Shown: positions 1 to 9,081, counted from the first letter of the stretch. The stretch: 64,000 bases of DNA from JAODBJ01 sp963782465 (GCA_963782465.1 CAWAJR010000001.1:372001-436000), one strand, 5' to 3'. The notes: generated by a model from the letters alone, not told the origin. Made by a program: numbers and translations.

Positions 1-461
1 ACGACGTGCAGCTCACCGCCGCCGCGGCTGCGGTGAAAGGGCTCGACAACCTGTTCCGCCGGGCCGGCACCGAAGGCGTGCTCGAGGGCACGCCCCGCGA
101 CCTTCCTGCGTTCACCGAAGCGATGGACGACGACTTCGGCACACCGGAAGCGCTGGGTGTCGTCTTTTCGGTGGCGAAGGAAGCCAATGCCGCGATCGAC
201 GGTGGCGACCGGGCGGCGGCCGCCGAGCTCGTCGCGACGGTCCGCGAACTCGCGGGCGTGCTCGGGCTCGAGGTCGGGGTGGCGAGCGACGCGGCCGCCG
301 GCGAATCTCTCGGGATCGAAGCGCAGATCGCGGCGCGCAACGATGCGAGGGCGAACAAGGACTGGGCCGCCGCCGACGAGATCCGCGAGTTGTTGCGGGC
401 GCAGGGCATCGAGTTGGAAGACACGCCGAAGGGCACCATCTGGCGTCGGGCAGGCGAGTGA
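1..461 (+). CDS. cysS: Cysteinyl-tRNA synthetase, C-terminal part (5' end outside window)
   Basis: Class I aminoacyl-tRNA synthetase that charges tRNA-Cys in the cytoplasm. Only about 152 C-terminal codons are present; the Rossmann catalytic core with HIGH and KMSKS lies before the window. What remains is the helical anticodon-binding DALR-type region, including the typical stretch MDDDFGTPEAL and the C-terminal pattern ARANKDWAAADEIRELL followed by GIELEDTPKGTIWRR, both characteristic of bacterial CysRS ends. The stop TGA overlaps the GTG start of the next gene (GTGA), and the cysS-rlmB order is common in bacteria, which supports both calls. Confidence 0.93.
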   Translation, partial: DVQLTAAAAAVKGLDNLFRRAGTEGVLEGTPRDLPAFTEAMDDDFGTPEALGVVFSVAKEANAAIDGGDRAAAAELVATVRELAGVLGLEVGVASDAAAGESLGIEAQIAARNDARANKDWAAADEIRELLRAQGIELEDTPKGTIWRRAGE

Positions 462-1344
462 CGCGCGGGCGCCCATCGGGCGCGTCACGCGGCCGGCGGC
501 CACCGCAGAACCGCGACCGCCGGCAGCAGCGCGAACGTGCGCACGACGGCGACCGCGAGCGGCGCCCGTCGCGCGGGCGCGACGACCTGGGCGGTGACCA
601 GGTGGAGGGGCGGCGCGCGGTGCTCGAGTTGTTGCGCGGGGCCGGCGGCGGGTTCGCAGCGTCATGCTCTCGCTCGAGGCGACCGCCGACCCGGTGCTCG
701 ACGAGATCGCCGAACGCGCCGGACCGACGTTCCGCGTCGTACCCGCCGAACGGATCGAGGCCGAAGCGCGCACCGACGCGCACCAAGGTGTGGTTGCCCG
801 CACCGAGCCGCTCACCCCCGTCGATCTCGACGCGCTCCTCGACCAGGACGATGCGTTCATCGTTGCGCTCGACGGTGTGACCGACCCGCGCAATCTCGGC
901 GCCGTGCTGCGGGTCGCCGAAACGGCCGGGGTGACCGGCATCGTGCTCCCGCGCCACCGGTCGGCGCGGATTACACCTACCGTCGCGAAAGCCGCGGCCG
1001 GCGCGATCGAATATCTGCCGATCGCGCTGGTGAGCGGCATCCCCGCCGCGTTGGGGAGCGCGGCGCGTGCCGGAGTTTGGAGTGTCGGCCTCGACGAGAG
1101 CGGAGAGCAGTCGATCTTCGGTTTGACCGTCGCCGACCAGCCGATTGTCGTCGTGCTGGGCGCTGAGGGTTCCGGCCTGTCGAGGCTTACCCGAGACCGG
1201 TGCGAGGTGGTTGCGCGCATCCCGATGCGCGGGATGCTCGCGTCGCTCAACGTGTCGACGGCCGCCGCGATCGCGTGCCACGAGATCGCGCGGCAGCGGC
1301 CCGATCGGGTGTTTCCGCGCGATGATCTGGCGTCGCCGGGTTAG
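458..1344 (+). CDS. rlmB: 23S rRNA Gm2251 2'-O-methyltransferase (SpoU/TrmH family), frame broken once
   Basis: SAM-dependent SPOUT methyltransferase predicted to 2'-O-methylate G2251 in the peptidyl-transferase P loop of 23S rRNA. The start GTG at 458 overlaps the cysS stop. A basic linker is followed by the substrate-binding start GDQVEGRRAVLELL, then the SPOUT core with DGVTDPRNLGAVLRVAETAG, LGAEGSGLSR and IPMRGMLASLNVSTAAAIACHE, the three SpoU motifs. The first ~65 codons and the rest are in different frames; the frame changes near 637-652 (GCGCGGGGCCGGCGG), and one added base restores a normal ~295-residue protein reading LLRAGRRRVRSVMLSLE. I regard this as one gene with a probable sequencing deletion. 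The stop codon lies inside the following tRNA gene. Confidence 0.88.
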
Positions 1345-1407
1345 CTCAGTTGGCAGAGCAACCGCCTTGTAAGCGGTTGGTCGTCGGTTCGAATCCGACA
1401 CCCGGCT
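1335..1407 (+). tRNA. tRNA-Thr (anticodon TGT)
   Basis: Cloverleaf read by eye: acceptor GCCGGGT pairs with ACCCGGC, D arm contains AGCTCAGTTGGCAGAGC, anticodon stem ACCGC/GCGGT encloses loop CTTGTAA, and the T arm is GTCGG-TTCGAAT-CCGAC. Anticodon TGT reads ACA (Thr). CCA is not encoded (TCCG follows). The first ten bases overlap the 3' end of rlmB. Confidence 0.96.
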
Positions 1408-1486
1408 CCGGGGATCCCACTCGCGCGCTTGTTCGTCGTCTTTAATGCTTGTAATCCGAATGACACGCGCCCAGGATCGTTCAGCG

Positions 1487-1743
1487 ATGGAGTTGACCGC
1501 ACTCGAGCGCGCCATCCTCGACTTCGAACGCGAGTGGTGGATGCTGCCGGGCCGAAAGACGCCGCGATCCGCGCGCGTTTCGACATGTCGGCGAGCTCGT
1601 ACTACCGCGCGGTCGGCAACCTGATCGAGAACCCCGGCGCCCTCCGCTACGACCCACTCACCGCAAAACGCCTGCGTAGGCAGCGTGACGAGCGGCGCCG
1701 GGTGCGCATCGAGGGCCGGCGCGCCGACCCAAACACCCAGTGA
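1487..1743 (+). CDS. DUF3263 small actinobacterial protein, frame broken once
   Basis: Reads from ATG 1487 as MELTALERAILDFEREWWML, then in the next frame as KDAAIRARFDMSASSYYRAV and on to a basic end (KRLRRQRDERRRVR). Together this is the complete ~85-residue DUF3263 protein, an actinobacterial family of unknown function with a helix-turn-helix-like middle (SASSYYRAVGNLIENPGAL). The frame breaks at 1549-1553 in CCGGGCCG; one extra G gives LPGPKDAAI, as expected for the family. Usually found singly beside tRNA or regulatory genes; likely DNA-binding, but no function is established. Confidence 0.75.
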
Positions 1744-1770
1744 GTGGCACTCGCGCGACAGAATGGGTGA

Positions 1771-2319
1771 ATGAGTAGGCCAGGGGGCACACGCGACAAC
1801 GGCCGCGACAATGGTGACGTCGTTCGCGGCGCGAGCGTCGCCGCCGCGAAGGGCGCCGGTCTCGTGCTGCTCGCGATCATCATCGGCATCGTGCTGTTGA
1901 ACGTCGTCGACGACGGCTCCAAGCCGTCGGCGACCACGTCCGGCCAGAAGACGACCACCACGACGCAGAAGGCGACGACGCAGACCACGAAGAAGAAGTC
2001 GACGACCACGACGTCGAACACGCCCGCCAAGTCGCCGTCGCAGGTACGGGTGATCGTCCTGAACGCCGGTGCGCCCACCGGGTCGGCCGGCAACCTGTCG
2101 AGCGCGTTGCGGGGCAAGGGGTACACGAACCAGGTGCTCGCCAGCGACTGGTCGAACGCGGGGATCACCGGGAAGGTCGTCTACTGCAAGCCGGGCTTCA
2201 CGCAGGAAGGCGCGGCGCTCGCGCTCGCCGTCGGGCCAGGTACGCCGAACAAGCCGTTCCCGACACCCGCACCACCGTCGAGCGCCAACGTCGACTGCGT
2301 CGTCGCGATCGGCAAGTAG
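1771..2319 (+). CDS. Membrane-anchored LytR C-terminal-domain protein
   Basis: 182 residues. An N-terminal cytoplasmic stretch is followed by one transmembrane helix (about residues 30-47, GLVLLAIIIGIVLLNVV), a Thr/Lys-rich linker (TTTTTQKATTQTTKKKSTTTT, about 58-82), and a C-terminal LytR_C-type domain (about 92-182) beginning VRVIVLNAG. That domain usually follows the LCP catalytic domain in cell-wall ligases; here it stands alone, so the protein has no LCP active site and probably sits outside the membrane near the wall. The linker resembles wall-spanning segments of actinobacterial envelope proteins. Converges with the M20 gene seven bases away. Confidence 0.75.
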   Translation: MSRPGGTRDNGRDNGDVVRGASVAAAKGAGLVLLAIIIGIVLLNVVDDGSKPSATTSGQKTTTTTQKATTQTTKKKSTTTTSNTPAKSPSQVRVIVLNAGAPTGSAGNLSSALRGKGYTNQVLASDWSNAGITGKVVYCKPGFTQEGAALALAVGPGTPNKPFPTPAPPSSANVDCVVAIGK

Positions 2320-2326
2320 CCGTCGC

Positions 2327-3484
2327 TCAGCGCGCCGCGAGCAACCGGTCGCGAAGCGGTCCGGTCGCCGCGTCGATTGCAGTCCAGGCCAAGCCGATCG
2401 CGCCTTCGCGAACGGCGCGATCGGCCGAAGCGTTGACACAGGCCGCCGCGAACGCCGGTTGATGATTGACGGCGCCGCCCGTTTCGATCGCGATGCACGG
2501 ATGGATCGACGGCATGACGAGCGAGACGTTGCCCATGTCGGTCGAGAACGTCATGTCGGCGCCGGTTTCGTAGTCGCGGCCGAGTGCTTCGGTGTTGGCG
2601 CGATAGGCGGCAACGAGCGCGTGGTCGTGCTCCATGTGCGTGTAGACGGGGCTCACGTCTTCCATCTCGAGCGTCGTGCCGGTCGCGAGCGCGCCCGCCT
2701 CGAAGCAATGGTCGATGCGCGGTCGCAACGTCTCGAGTTCGCTCATCGTGCGGGCGCGCACCATCCAACGCCCGTCGGTGTGCGCGGGGACGATGTTGGG
2801 CATGTCGCCACCGTGGTGTACGAAACCGTGTACCTGATCGGTGCTGCGGAGATGCTGTCGCAGTAAACCGATCGCCGTCTGCGCGACCGTGAACGCGTCG
2901 GCGGCGTTGACGCCGCGTTCGGGCGCCGCGGCCGCGTGCGATTCGCGACCGGTGTAACGCACCTCGAAGTGGGCCACCGCGCTGACACGAGGTTCGAGGA
3001 CGTCGACCGGGCCCGGGTGGACCATCATCGACGCGTGCACGCCGTCGAACGCGCCCCGTTCGAGCAGGAACACCTTGCCGCCGCCGCCTTCCTCGGCGGG
3101 TGTGCCGATGACGCGCACGGTGAGGCCGAGATCGTCGACGAGCGGTGCCAGTGCCAACCCGGCACCGGCTGCGGTCGCCGCGATGATGTTGTGGCCGCAG
3201 GCGTGACCGATCTCGGGGAGCGCGTCGTACTCGGCGCAGATCGCGATGCACAGTGGCCCGCTGCCCACTTCCATCGAGAAGGCGGTCGGCAAGTCGCAGA
3301 CGCCGAAGTCGACGGTGAGGCCGGCGTCGGCGAGCACGCCGGCCGTCCACCGGCTCGACTGCTCCTCTTCGAACTTCAACTCCGGATGCGCGTGCACCCG
3401 GTGGCTGAGCCCGACGAGCGAATCGAGGTGTTCGTCGATCGCGGCGCGGGCGGCTTCCTTCGCAGCGGCGCCGTTGCTCGTCAC
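2327..3484 (-). CDS. M20D-family amidohydrolase (aminobenzoyl-glutamate/N-acyl-amino-acid hydrolase type)
   Basis: About 385 residues from GTG 3484. Metallopeptidase-like hydrolase of the M20D group (AbgB, IAA-amino-acid hydrolase, hippuricase). Seen: SHRVHAHPELKFEEEQSS near residue 25, metal-binding AEYDALPEIGHACGHN (the Asp and the HxCGHN His/Cys), the Glu pair TPAEEGGGGK, a lid/dimerisation domain in the middle, and a late His (MPSIHPCIAIETGG). It should cleave an amide bond of a small aromatic or acylated amino acid in the cytoplasm; the substrate cannot be read from sequence. It is divergent from otsB, with only 19 bases between the two GTG starts. Confidence 0.85.
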   Translation of the reverse strand: MTSNGAAAKEAARAAIDEHLDSLVGLSHRVHAHPELKFEEEQSSRWTAGVLADAGLTVDFGVCDLPTAFSMEVGSGPLCIAICAEYDALPEIGHACGHNIIAATAAGAGLALAPLVDDLGLTVRVIGTPAEEGGGGKVFLLERGAFDGVHASMMVHPGPVDVLEPRVSAVAHFEVRYTGRESHAAAAPERGVNAADAFTVAQTAIGLLRQHLRSTDQVHGFVHHGGDMPNIVPAHTDGRWMVRARTMSELETLRPRIDHCFEAGALATGTTLEMEDVSPVYTHMEHDHALVAAYRANTEALGRDYETGADMTFSTDMGNVSLVMPSIHPCIAIETGGAVNHQPAFAAACVNASADRAVREGAIGLAWTAIDAATGPLRDRLLAAR

Positions 3485-3503
3485 GCCCGGTAGGTTCGCA
3501 CAT

Positions 3504-4277
3504 GTGAGCACGGTCGACGCAACGGTGGAGCTCCTCGGTCGCGAGGCCGGTCGCACGGCGCTGCTGCTCGACTACGACGGTTCGCTGGCCCCGATCGTGC
3601 CCCGTCCCGACGATGCGGTCCCGTTGCCCGGTACGGCCGAGGTGCTCGGCGCGCTCGCCGGCCGTCTGGCACTGGTCGGCATCGTGAGCGGCCGCCCCGT
3701 CGACTTCCTGCTGCGCCACGTCGCCGCGCCCGGTGTACGGCTGGTCGGCCAGTACGGCCTCGAATGGGTCGAAGACGGCGAGGTGATGGTCGACCCGCGG
3801 GCGCTGCCGTACACCGATGCGGTGGCGGCGGCCGCCGACGAAGCCGAGCGTCGCTGGCCGGAACTGTTGCTCGAACGCAAGGGGCGGGTCGCGCTCGGCC
3901 TCCACTGGCGTACCGCGCCGGGTGCCGCCGACGGTCTCGTTGGCGAGATCGACGACCTTGCGGACCGCTTCGGCCTTGCCGTGCACCCGAGCAAGATGGC
4001 GCGTGAACTCCGCCCACCGATCGGTGTCGACAAGGGGAGTGCCGTCGAGCAGTTGCTCACCGGCGTCGACGTCGGCGGGTTCGCGGGCGACGATGCCGGC
4101 GATCTTCCGGCGTTCGCGGCGCTCGACCGGCTCGCGGCCCGCGGCGATCTCGTCGAAGCGGTTCGCATCGCCGTCGCGTCGTCGGAAGCCCCGCCCGAAG
4201 TGCTCGCGCAGGCCGACCTCGTCGTCGACGGGCCCGCCGGTCTCCGCGTGGTCCTCGACACCCTTGCCGGGTTGTGA
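3504..4277 (+). CDS. otsB: Trehalose-6-phosphate phosphatase (HAD family)
   Basis: 257 residues from GTG 3504. HAD phosphatase with motif I LLLDYDGSLAPI (nucleophile Asp and general acid DxD), motif II GIVSGRP, and a late acidic motif FAGDDAGDLPAF for Mg2+. The cap contains GQYGLEW and the conserved substrate-side stretch HWR. It should dephosphorylate trehalose-6-phosphate made by the convergent otsA. Because no gpgP is visible, it might also hydrolyse glucosyl-3-phosphoglycerate from GpgS; that is inference. The TGA stop lies inside a perfect 54-bp palindrome. Confidence 0.85.
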   Translation: MSTVDATVELLGREAGRTALLLDYDGSLAPIVPRPDDAVPLPGTAEVLGALAGRLALVGIVSGRPVDFLLRHVAAPGVRLVGQYGLEWVEDGEVMVDPRALPYTDAVAAAADEAERRWPELLLERKGRVALGLHWRTAPGAADGLVGEIDDLADRFGLAVHPSKMARELRPPIGVDKGSAVEQLLTGVDVGGFAGDDAGDLPAFAALDRLAARGDLVEAVRIAVASSEAPPEVLAQADLVVDGPAGLRVVLDTLAGL

Positions 4278-4319
4278 CGGTTGTACCCCCGTACGGGGGT
4301 ACAACCGTCACAACCCGGC
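4266..4319. repeat. Perfect 54-bp intergenic palindrome (family B, copy 1)
   Basis: Two 27-base arms with no loop, centred on CCCCCGTACGGGGG; the arms carry GTTGTGACGGTTGTA and its exact complement. It fills the gap between convergent otsB and otsA and contains the otsB stop. No U tract is needed for it to act as a strong two-way terminator-like hairpin. A degenerate second copy lies at 48177-48222. Confidence 0.9.
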
Positions 4320-4325
4320 GGCTGG

Positions 4326-5704
4326 TCAGGCGTGGGCGAGAAGGTCTTCCAGCCAGTCGGACGGGGTACGCGCGCCGGCGAGGGCGCGGAGGTGCTGTGC
4401 CTGCTCGGCCCGAGCCTCGGCCGGCATCGACAACGCGTTCGCGAGCGCGCCCGCGCCCTGCTCGATGTCGTAAGGATGCACGCGTTCCACGGCACTCGCG
4501 AGCTCGGAGAAGGCTCCGGCTTCCGGCGAGAGGCAGACGACGCCGTTGCGGCGGTTGAGGAGCGGTCCTTCCTTCGCAACGAGGTTCAAGCCGTCTTTCA
4601 GCGGGTTGACGAGGAGCACGTCGTAGCGTTGGAGGCCGGCGACGCTGCGAGGGAAGTCGTCGCGTAGGTCGAGGACGACCGGTGCCCAACCGCGGCGGCC
4701 GAAGCGCTCGTTGACACGGGCCGCCGCCTGCTCGACCTCGTTGCCGTACGCGAGGTACTCGGGTAGCCCGGCCCGCGACTGGTAGAGCATCGCGACGAAC
4801 ACCACACGCTCGTGCAGATCGGGTCGTTGTTCGAGCATGCGTTCGTACACGAGGAAGCCGCGCACGATGTTCTTCGACGGTTCGACGCGATCGGTGCGCA
4901 GCACGACGAGACGGTCGCCGACTTCAGCGTCGAGACGAGCGCGTGCCGTACGGGCCGCGTCGGACTCGGCAACCAATTCGAGCGACGGAGCGTCGGGGCC
5001 GAGACTGGCCGCGAACCAGTGCGGCTTGGCGTGGTCACCGAGTACTTCGCGCACCGACGCTTCGTACGCGCGTCCCCAACGTTCGGTGTGGAACCCGGCC
5101 GCCACACCCGCCAGCGAGCCGCACAGCGCGCTCGCGACGTCGTCGGGCAGCACCCTGATGCTGTCGGGATCGCAGAACGGGGTGTGCGTGAAATGCACGA
5201 CGCGAAGTTCGGGTCGGAGATCGCGTAGGAACTGCGGCACCAACCAGAGTTGGTAGTCCTGGACGAGCACGACGTCGTCGGCGGACGCGACGGCGGCGAT
5301 CGTCGTAGCGAACTCCCGGTTGATCGCGCAGTACGCCTCCCACGCCTCATGGAAGCGCGCGTCGAACCGCGGGCGGCGAACGAGGTCGAAGAGGCCGTGG
5401 TGCAGGAACCAGAGCACGCCGTTCGACACGACGTCGTAGTGCATGCGATGGGTGCGCTCGTCGAGGTCGAGCAGGGTGCACCGTGCATCGTCGCCACCGC
5501 TCGCTCCCTCGCGGACCGCGGCGCGATCGTCGTCGGAGATGGCCGCGGCGACCCACCGCACGTTCTCGTCCTGGTCGCGCAGGAGCGGGCCGAGCGCGCT
5601 GACGACACCGCCGGCGCCTTGATGGGCGCTGAACGTACCGTCGGCTTCACGCCGGTAGCGGTACGGGCCCGGTGGGACGCGATGATCATTCCCGGGTGCG
5701 GCAT
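4326..5704 (-). CDS. otsA: Trehalose-6-phosphate synthase-like GT20 glycosyltransferase, frame broken once
   Basis: About 459 residues from ATG 5704, which overlaps the stop of the upstream trehalose-synthase gene by one base. Retaining GT-B enzyme that joins nucleotide-glucose and glucose-6-phosphate. Seen: N-terminal MIIASHRGPYRYRR after correction, HQGAGGVVSALGPL (donor loop), VLVQDYQLWLVPQFLR, HFTHTPF, the nucleotide-site VDRVEPSKN-type stretch (TDRVEPSKNIVRG), and NPLKDGLNLVAKE near the C terminus. The frame breaks at 5665-5672, where the minus strand reads CACCGGGCCCGT; one more G restores SHRGPYRYRR. The ASHRGPY form differs from the usual VSNRLP of OtsA, so a relative with a different acceptor is possible. 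Confidence 0.82.
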
Positions 5705-6975
5705 CACAGGTCCGAAAACAGGCGCAGCCAGTCTTCGAGTTCGCGGGTCGACAGGAACGAGTGGCGAACGTGCTCGCGTCCATGAGCTCCCATCACGCCG
5801 GCGCGTCTCGGGTCGCGTAACAACTCGATGATGCGTTTCGCGCAGGTCTCGACCGAGTCGACCAGGTAACCGTCGACGCCGTCTTCGATTTGCAGGACGA
5901 TGCCGCCGCAACGCCCGCCGACCACGGGACGGCCCTTCCACAGGCCTTCGCTCACGGTGAGGCCGAAACCTTCCCGCAACGACTTCTGCACGACGACGTC
6001 GGCCGCGCGCTGGAAGGCGTTGATCTGCACCGACCCGACCTGCTGGATGTTCGACAGGAGGTGGATATCGGGGTCGCCGCCGGCCGCCGCTTCGGCCAGT
6101 TCCCAGTAGTGGAAACCTTCGGGATCGTCGGTTGCCATCGAGCCGGCCAGGACGAGCTGCGCATCGGGGACGTCTTCCTGCACGACGCGAAATGCCTCGA
6201 TGACGCCGACCGGGTCTTTCCACGGGTCGAACCGGCTGATCTGGCAGACCATCGGATCGCCGGGGCGTATCCCGTAGCTCTTGCAAAGTTCGTCGACGAA
6301 CGGCCGCGCCATGTCGAGGTTCTTCACTGAAAGTGGGTCGATGCAAGGTGGTGCGTGCACGACATGCGGCACGTCGAGCGAGTGCGGCACGAACTGCGGC
6401 ATGGTGAACACCGACGCGTCGTACTGCTCGATGTACGGCTGGAAGAACTTCAAGACTCGATCGTTGGCGTCGGTCAGGTCGATGTGGCATCGCCAGACCC
6501 ATTTCGTGGCGCCGCCGCGATTGCCGATGAACTCGCGCATCGCGCACGGCTGCGGGTCGTGGATGACCACGTAGTCCCACTCACCCTCGAAGCGGAGCGC
6601 GTTCTCGGCGACCCGTTCGAGGTAGATCTGCTGCATCTCCGGCGTCCACTCGACGTCGGCGCCCTGTAGGGCGTTGTGCACCGTCTTCGTGATCGCGAAG
6701 AACTCGTCGCTTCCCGACATCACCTGCCAGTCGGCTTCGAGCCCGACGCTCCGCAACAACGCGACGTGGGTCGCGAGCAGTTCGGCGACGCCCCCGCCGT
6801 AGGCCGTTGCATTGACGTGGAGGACCCGCATGCCTCGCAACGATTCGGCGAGGGAACGGATCCGGTCGATGGTGCCCGGTTCGACGACGTCGGCGTAGTC
6901 GTCGAGCTCTTTCGAGAGCAGCGGGACGCGTTCGAGCAAGGGGATCCTTCGAACTGGTGTTGCGGCGTGCGTCAA
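5704..6975 (-). CDS. Trehalose synthase TreT-type GT4 glycosyltransferase
   Basis: About 423 residues if the TTG at 6975 is the start; an ATG near 7003 is possible but would overlap the divergent gene. GT-B retaining enzyme of the TreT/trehalose-phosphorylase-like group, which makes trehalose from nucleotide-glucose and glucose. Seen: VLHVNATAYGGGVAELL (N-terminal G-rich loop), a DPQP segment and WRCHIDLT, then in the C-terminal Rossmann domain QISRFDPWKDPVGVIEAF, VLAGSMATDDPEG, and KSLREGFGLTVSEGLWKGRPVV (E-x7-E donor motif). It overlaps otsA, so the cell appears to have both a one-step and a two-step trehalose route, or these enzymes act on related solutes. Confidence 0.8.
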   Translation of the reverse strand: MTHAATPVRRIPLLERVPLLSKELDDYADVVEPGTIDRIRSLAESLRGMRVLHVNATAYGGGVAELLATHVALLRSVGLEADWQVMSGSDEFFAITKTVHNALQGADVEWTPEMQQIYLERVAENALRFEGEWDYVVIHDPQPCAMREFIGNRGGATKWVWRCHIDLTDANDRVLKFFQPYIEQYDASVFTMPQFVPHSLDVPHVVHAPPCIDPLSVKNLDMARPFVDELCKSYGIRPGDPMVCQISRFDPWKDPVGVIEAFRVVQEDVPDAQLVLAGSMATDDPEGFHYWELAEAAAGGDPDIHLLSNIQQVGSVQINAFQRAADVVVQKSLREGFGLTVSEGLWKGRPVVGGRCGGIVLQIEDGVDGYLVDSVETCAKRIIELLRDPRRAGVMGAHGREHVRHSFLSTRELEDWLRLFSDL

Positions 6976-6985
6976 TCTATGCGAC

Positions 6986-8026
6986 GTGACCGATGTACCC
7001 ATTGCTTCGTGGCGAGCCGTGGCCTGTCCCGACAAGTTCAGGGGAACGCTCAGCGCGGCCGAGGCGGCCACCGCCATGGCGGCCGGATTGCGCCGAGGCG
7101 GTTTCGAGACCGTACGCGAGTTGCCGCTCGCCGACGGTGGCGAAGGCACGCTCGACACGCTGCTCGCGGTGCGGGGTGGGTCGCGTCGCCGGACGACGGT
7201 GACCGGCCCGCTCGGTGAGCCGATCGACGCGGAGTGGGGAATGCTCGGCGACGGCACGGCGATCGTCGAGATGGCGCGAGCGAGCGGCCTGGCACTCGTC
7301 GGCGCCCGCAACGACCCCCTGCGGGCAACGACGCGAGGTACGGGCGAACTGATCGCGACGGCCGCGCGCGAGGGCGCGAAACGCGTTCTCGTGTGCGTCG
7401 GCGGGAGCGCGACGACCGACGGCGGGCTCGGTGCGGTCGACGCGCTCGGATGGAAGTTGCCCGCCGACGTGACCGTCGCGTGCGACGTCGCGACGACCTT
7501 CGTCGACGCGGCCACCGTGTACGGACCGCAGAAGGGCGCGACGCCCGCGCAGGTCGCGTTGCTCACGCGCCGGCTGGAACGGCTCGCCGAGCAATACATG
7601 GCGCGCACGAGGGTCGACGTGCATTCGGTCGAAGGTGGCGGCGCGGCCGGCGGTCTTGCCGGCGGTCTCGTTGCCATCGGCGCGCGCACCGAACCGGGCT
7701 TCGACGTGGTTGCGCAAGCAGTCGGGCTCGAAGACGCGCTCGACGGTGCGACGCTCGTCGTCACCGGCGAAGGTCGTGTCGACTTGTCGAGCCTCGACGG
7801 CAAGGTCGTCGGGGGCGTGCTCGATTGGGCGGCCGACCTCGGCGTCGCCTCGTGCGCGGTGATCGCCGGGCAAGTCGACGACGACGCGCGCGAAGAACTT
7901 TCGGTACGCAACACGCAGGTGCTCGCGCTCACCGAGCGTGTATGGCAGGAGAGCGAAGCGTTCGACCGTGCCGCATTGCTCGTGGAGGAAGCGGCCGTCG
8001 AGGCCGCCCGCGCGGCTCAGCGCTGA
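6986..8026 (+). CDS. Glycerate kinase (GlxK/GarK family)
   Basis: 346 residues from GTG 6986. Phosphorylates D-glycerate. Family marks seen: CPDKFRGTLSAAEAATAMAAGLRRG at the N terminus, PLADGGEGTLDTLL, ATTRGTGELI, VCVGGSATTDGGLGAVDALGWK, a glycine-rich GGGAAGGLAGGLVAIGA, and the ending VVTGEGRVDLSSLDGKVVGGV. Members of this family mostly give 2-phosphoglycerate. Its 3' end overlaps the 3' end of gpgS on the other strand. The placement suggests a link between glycerate metabolism and glucosylglycerate synthesis or salvage. Confidence 0.88.
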   Translation: MTDVPIASWRAVACPDKFRGTLSAAEAATAMAAGLRRGGFETVRELPLADGGEGTLDTLLAVRGGSRRRTTVTGPLGEPIDAEWGMLGDGTAIVEMARASGLALVGARNDPLRATTRGTGELIATAAREGAKRVLVCVGGSATTDGGLGAVDALGWKLPADVTVACDVATTFVDAATVYGPQKGATPAQVALLTRRLERLAEQYMARTRVDVHSVEGGGAAGGLAGGLVAIGARTEPGFDVVAQAVGLEDALDGATLVVTGEGRVDLSSLDGKVVGGVLDWAADLGVASCAVIAGQVDDDAREELSVRNTQVLALTERVWQESEAFDRAALLVEEAAVEAARAAQR

Positions 8027-8905
8027 AAGCGGGCGCGGTACTCGGGGAGGGTGAGCATCGCCGGCCGCTCACGCACCTCGACCGCGACGAAGTCGCAGCC
8101 GGCGGTGTGGGCACGCACGAGTTCGACCGTCGCCTCGTCGTGATCCACGAGGTCGGCGCGGCGCAGCGCGGTGACGAGGATCGCGAGCGCTTGCGGGCCG
8201 AGTTCGATCACCGCCTTGTTCCGGTGTTGGCGGGTGCCCAGGTCGACCTGCACGATCGCGTCGCGGCCGAACATCTCGGCGAGATCGACGAGGAGACCGA
8301 GTTCGACGCCCCACCCTTCGACGAACGGCACCGCTTCCAGCGCTTCGCGCCGTCCGGCGTACTCGCCCGCGAGCGGCTGCACGATGTCGGCGATCTTGGG
8401 GAAGAGCAGGCTGAGCAAGCGGCCGCGCGACGAGTTCGGTCACCCGCCCGCCCCCGGTCGCGGCGGCGTCGAGCGGCCGGTCGTAGAAGGCCTTCGAGCA
8501 CACCACGTGCTGCTGGCGCAGGAGCGGCTCGACCAGCGCGACGACCGACTCCGGCCGGAAGTTGCGGACGTCGGCGTCGAGCCAGCAGATGATGTCGCCG
8601 CGGCATTCGTACAGCGACTTCCACAGCGCGTTGCCCTTGCCGCTGCCGGCCTCCAGGTGGGGGAGGATCGCGGATTCCGAGACGACGCGGGCACCGGCCG
8701 CCGCCGCGACCGCTGCGGTGCGGTCGGTCGAGGTGTCGTCGATCACGACGATCTCGTCGACCAGGGGGACGGTCTCGACCAGCGCCGCCTGGATCGAAGC
8801 GACGATCGGGCCGACGGTTGCCTCCTCGTCGCGAGCGGGGAGGCACACCGAGATCGTGACGCCCGCCTGCGCCTTCGCGTCGTAGACGCGCCCCGACGTC
8901 GACAT
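8017..8905 (-). CDS. gpgS: Glucosyl-3-phosphoglycerate synthase, frame broken once
   Basis: About 295 residues. GT81 retaining glycosyltransferase making glucosyl-3-phosphoglycerate from NDP-glucose and 3-phosphoglycerate, the precursor of glucosylglycerate or polymethylated glucose polysaccharides. Seen: SVCLPARDEEATVG, VVIDDTSTDRT, GSGKGNALWKSL, the metal site WLDADVRNF, then after the break FPKIADIVQPLAGEYAGRREALEAVPF, GWGVELGLLVDL and LGTRQHRNK. The reading frame changes at about 8415-8435 beside GCGGCCGC; dropping one base (or adding two) gives VARPLLSLLFP, as in homologues. No gpgP phosphatase is recognisable nearby. Confidence 0.85.
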
Positions 8906-8971
8906 GGGTTCAGGCTAGGGGACAAGTGCGACCGAGCCGGCCGGCGGTGTTAGATTGTCTCGAAATACGCG

Positions 8972-9081
8972 CTCATCCAGAGCGGCTGAGGGACAGGCCC
9001 TGAGACGCCGCGGCAACCAGTACGACCGCTCGGCACGTTCGCCGGGCGGCTCGCACAAGGTGCCAATGCCTGACCGATGAG
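8972..9081 (+). promoter_or_regulatory. SAM-I (S-box) riboswitch upstream of the threonine-synthase-like gene
   Basis: P1 arms CTCATC (8972) and GATGAG (ends 9081) enclose the S-box core: AGAGCGGCTGAGGGA, CAGGCCCTGAGACGCCGCGGCAACC, and the 3' element AAGGTGCCAATGCCTGACC. This is the SAM-I consensus (GAGGGA, GGCAACC, AAGGTGC). A hairpin CGAGCG-TTCTT-CGCTCG follows at 9089-9105 and could form the expression platform, leading to the strong Shine-Dalgarno GAGGAGGAG before GTG 9160. SAM binding would be expected to switch the downstream genes off. Confidence 0.93.

Noticed and set aside
112..2439. 775-residue minus-strand open frame
   Set aside because: Antisense shadow of cysS/rlmB/LytR_C; Arg-rich, no family pattern, and high GC keeps opposite frames open.
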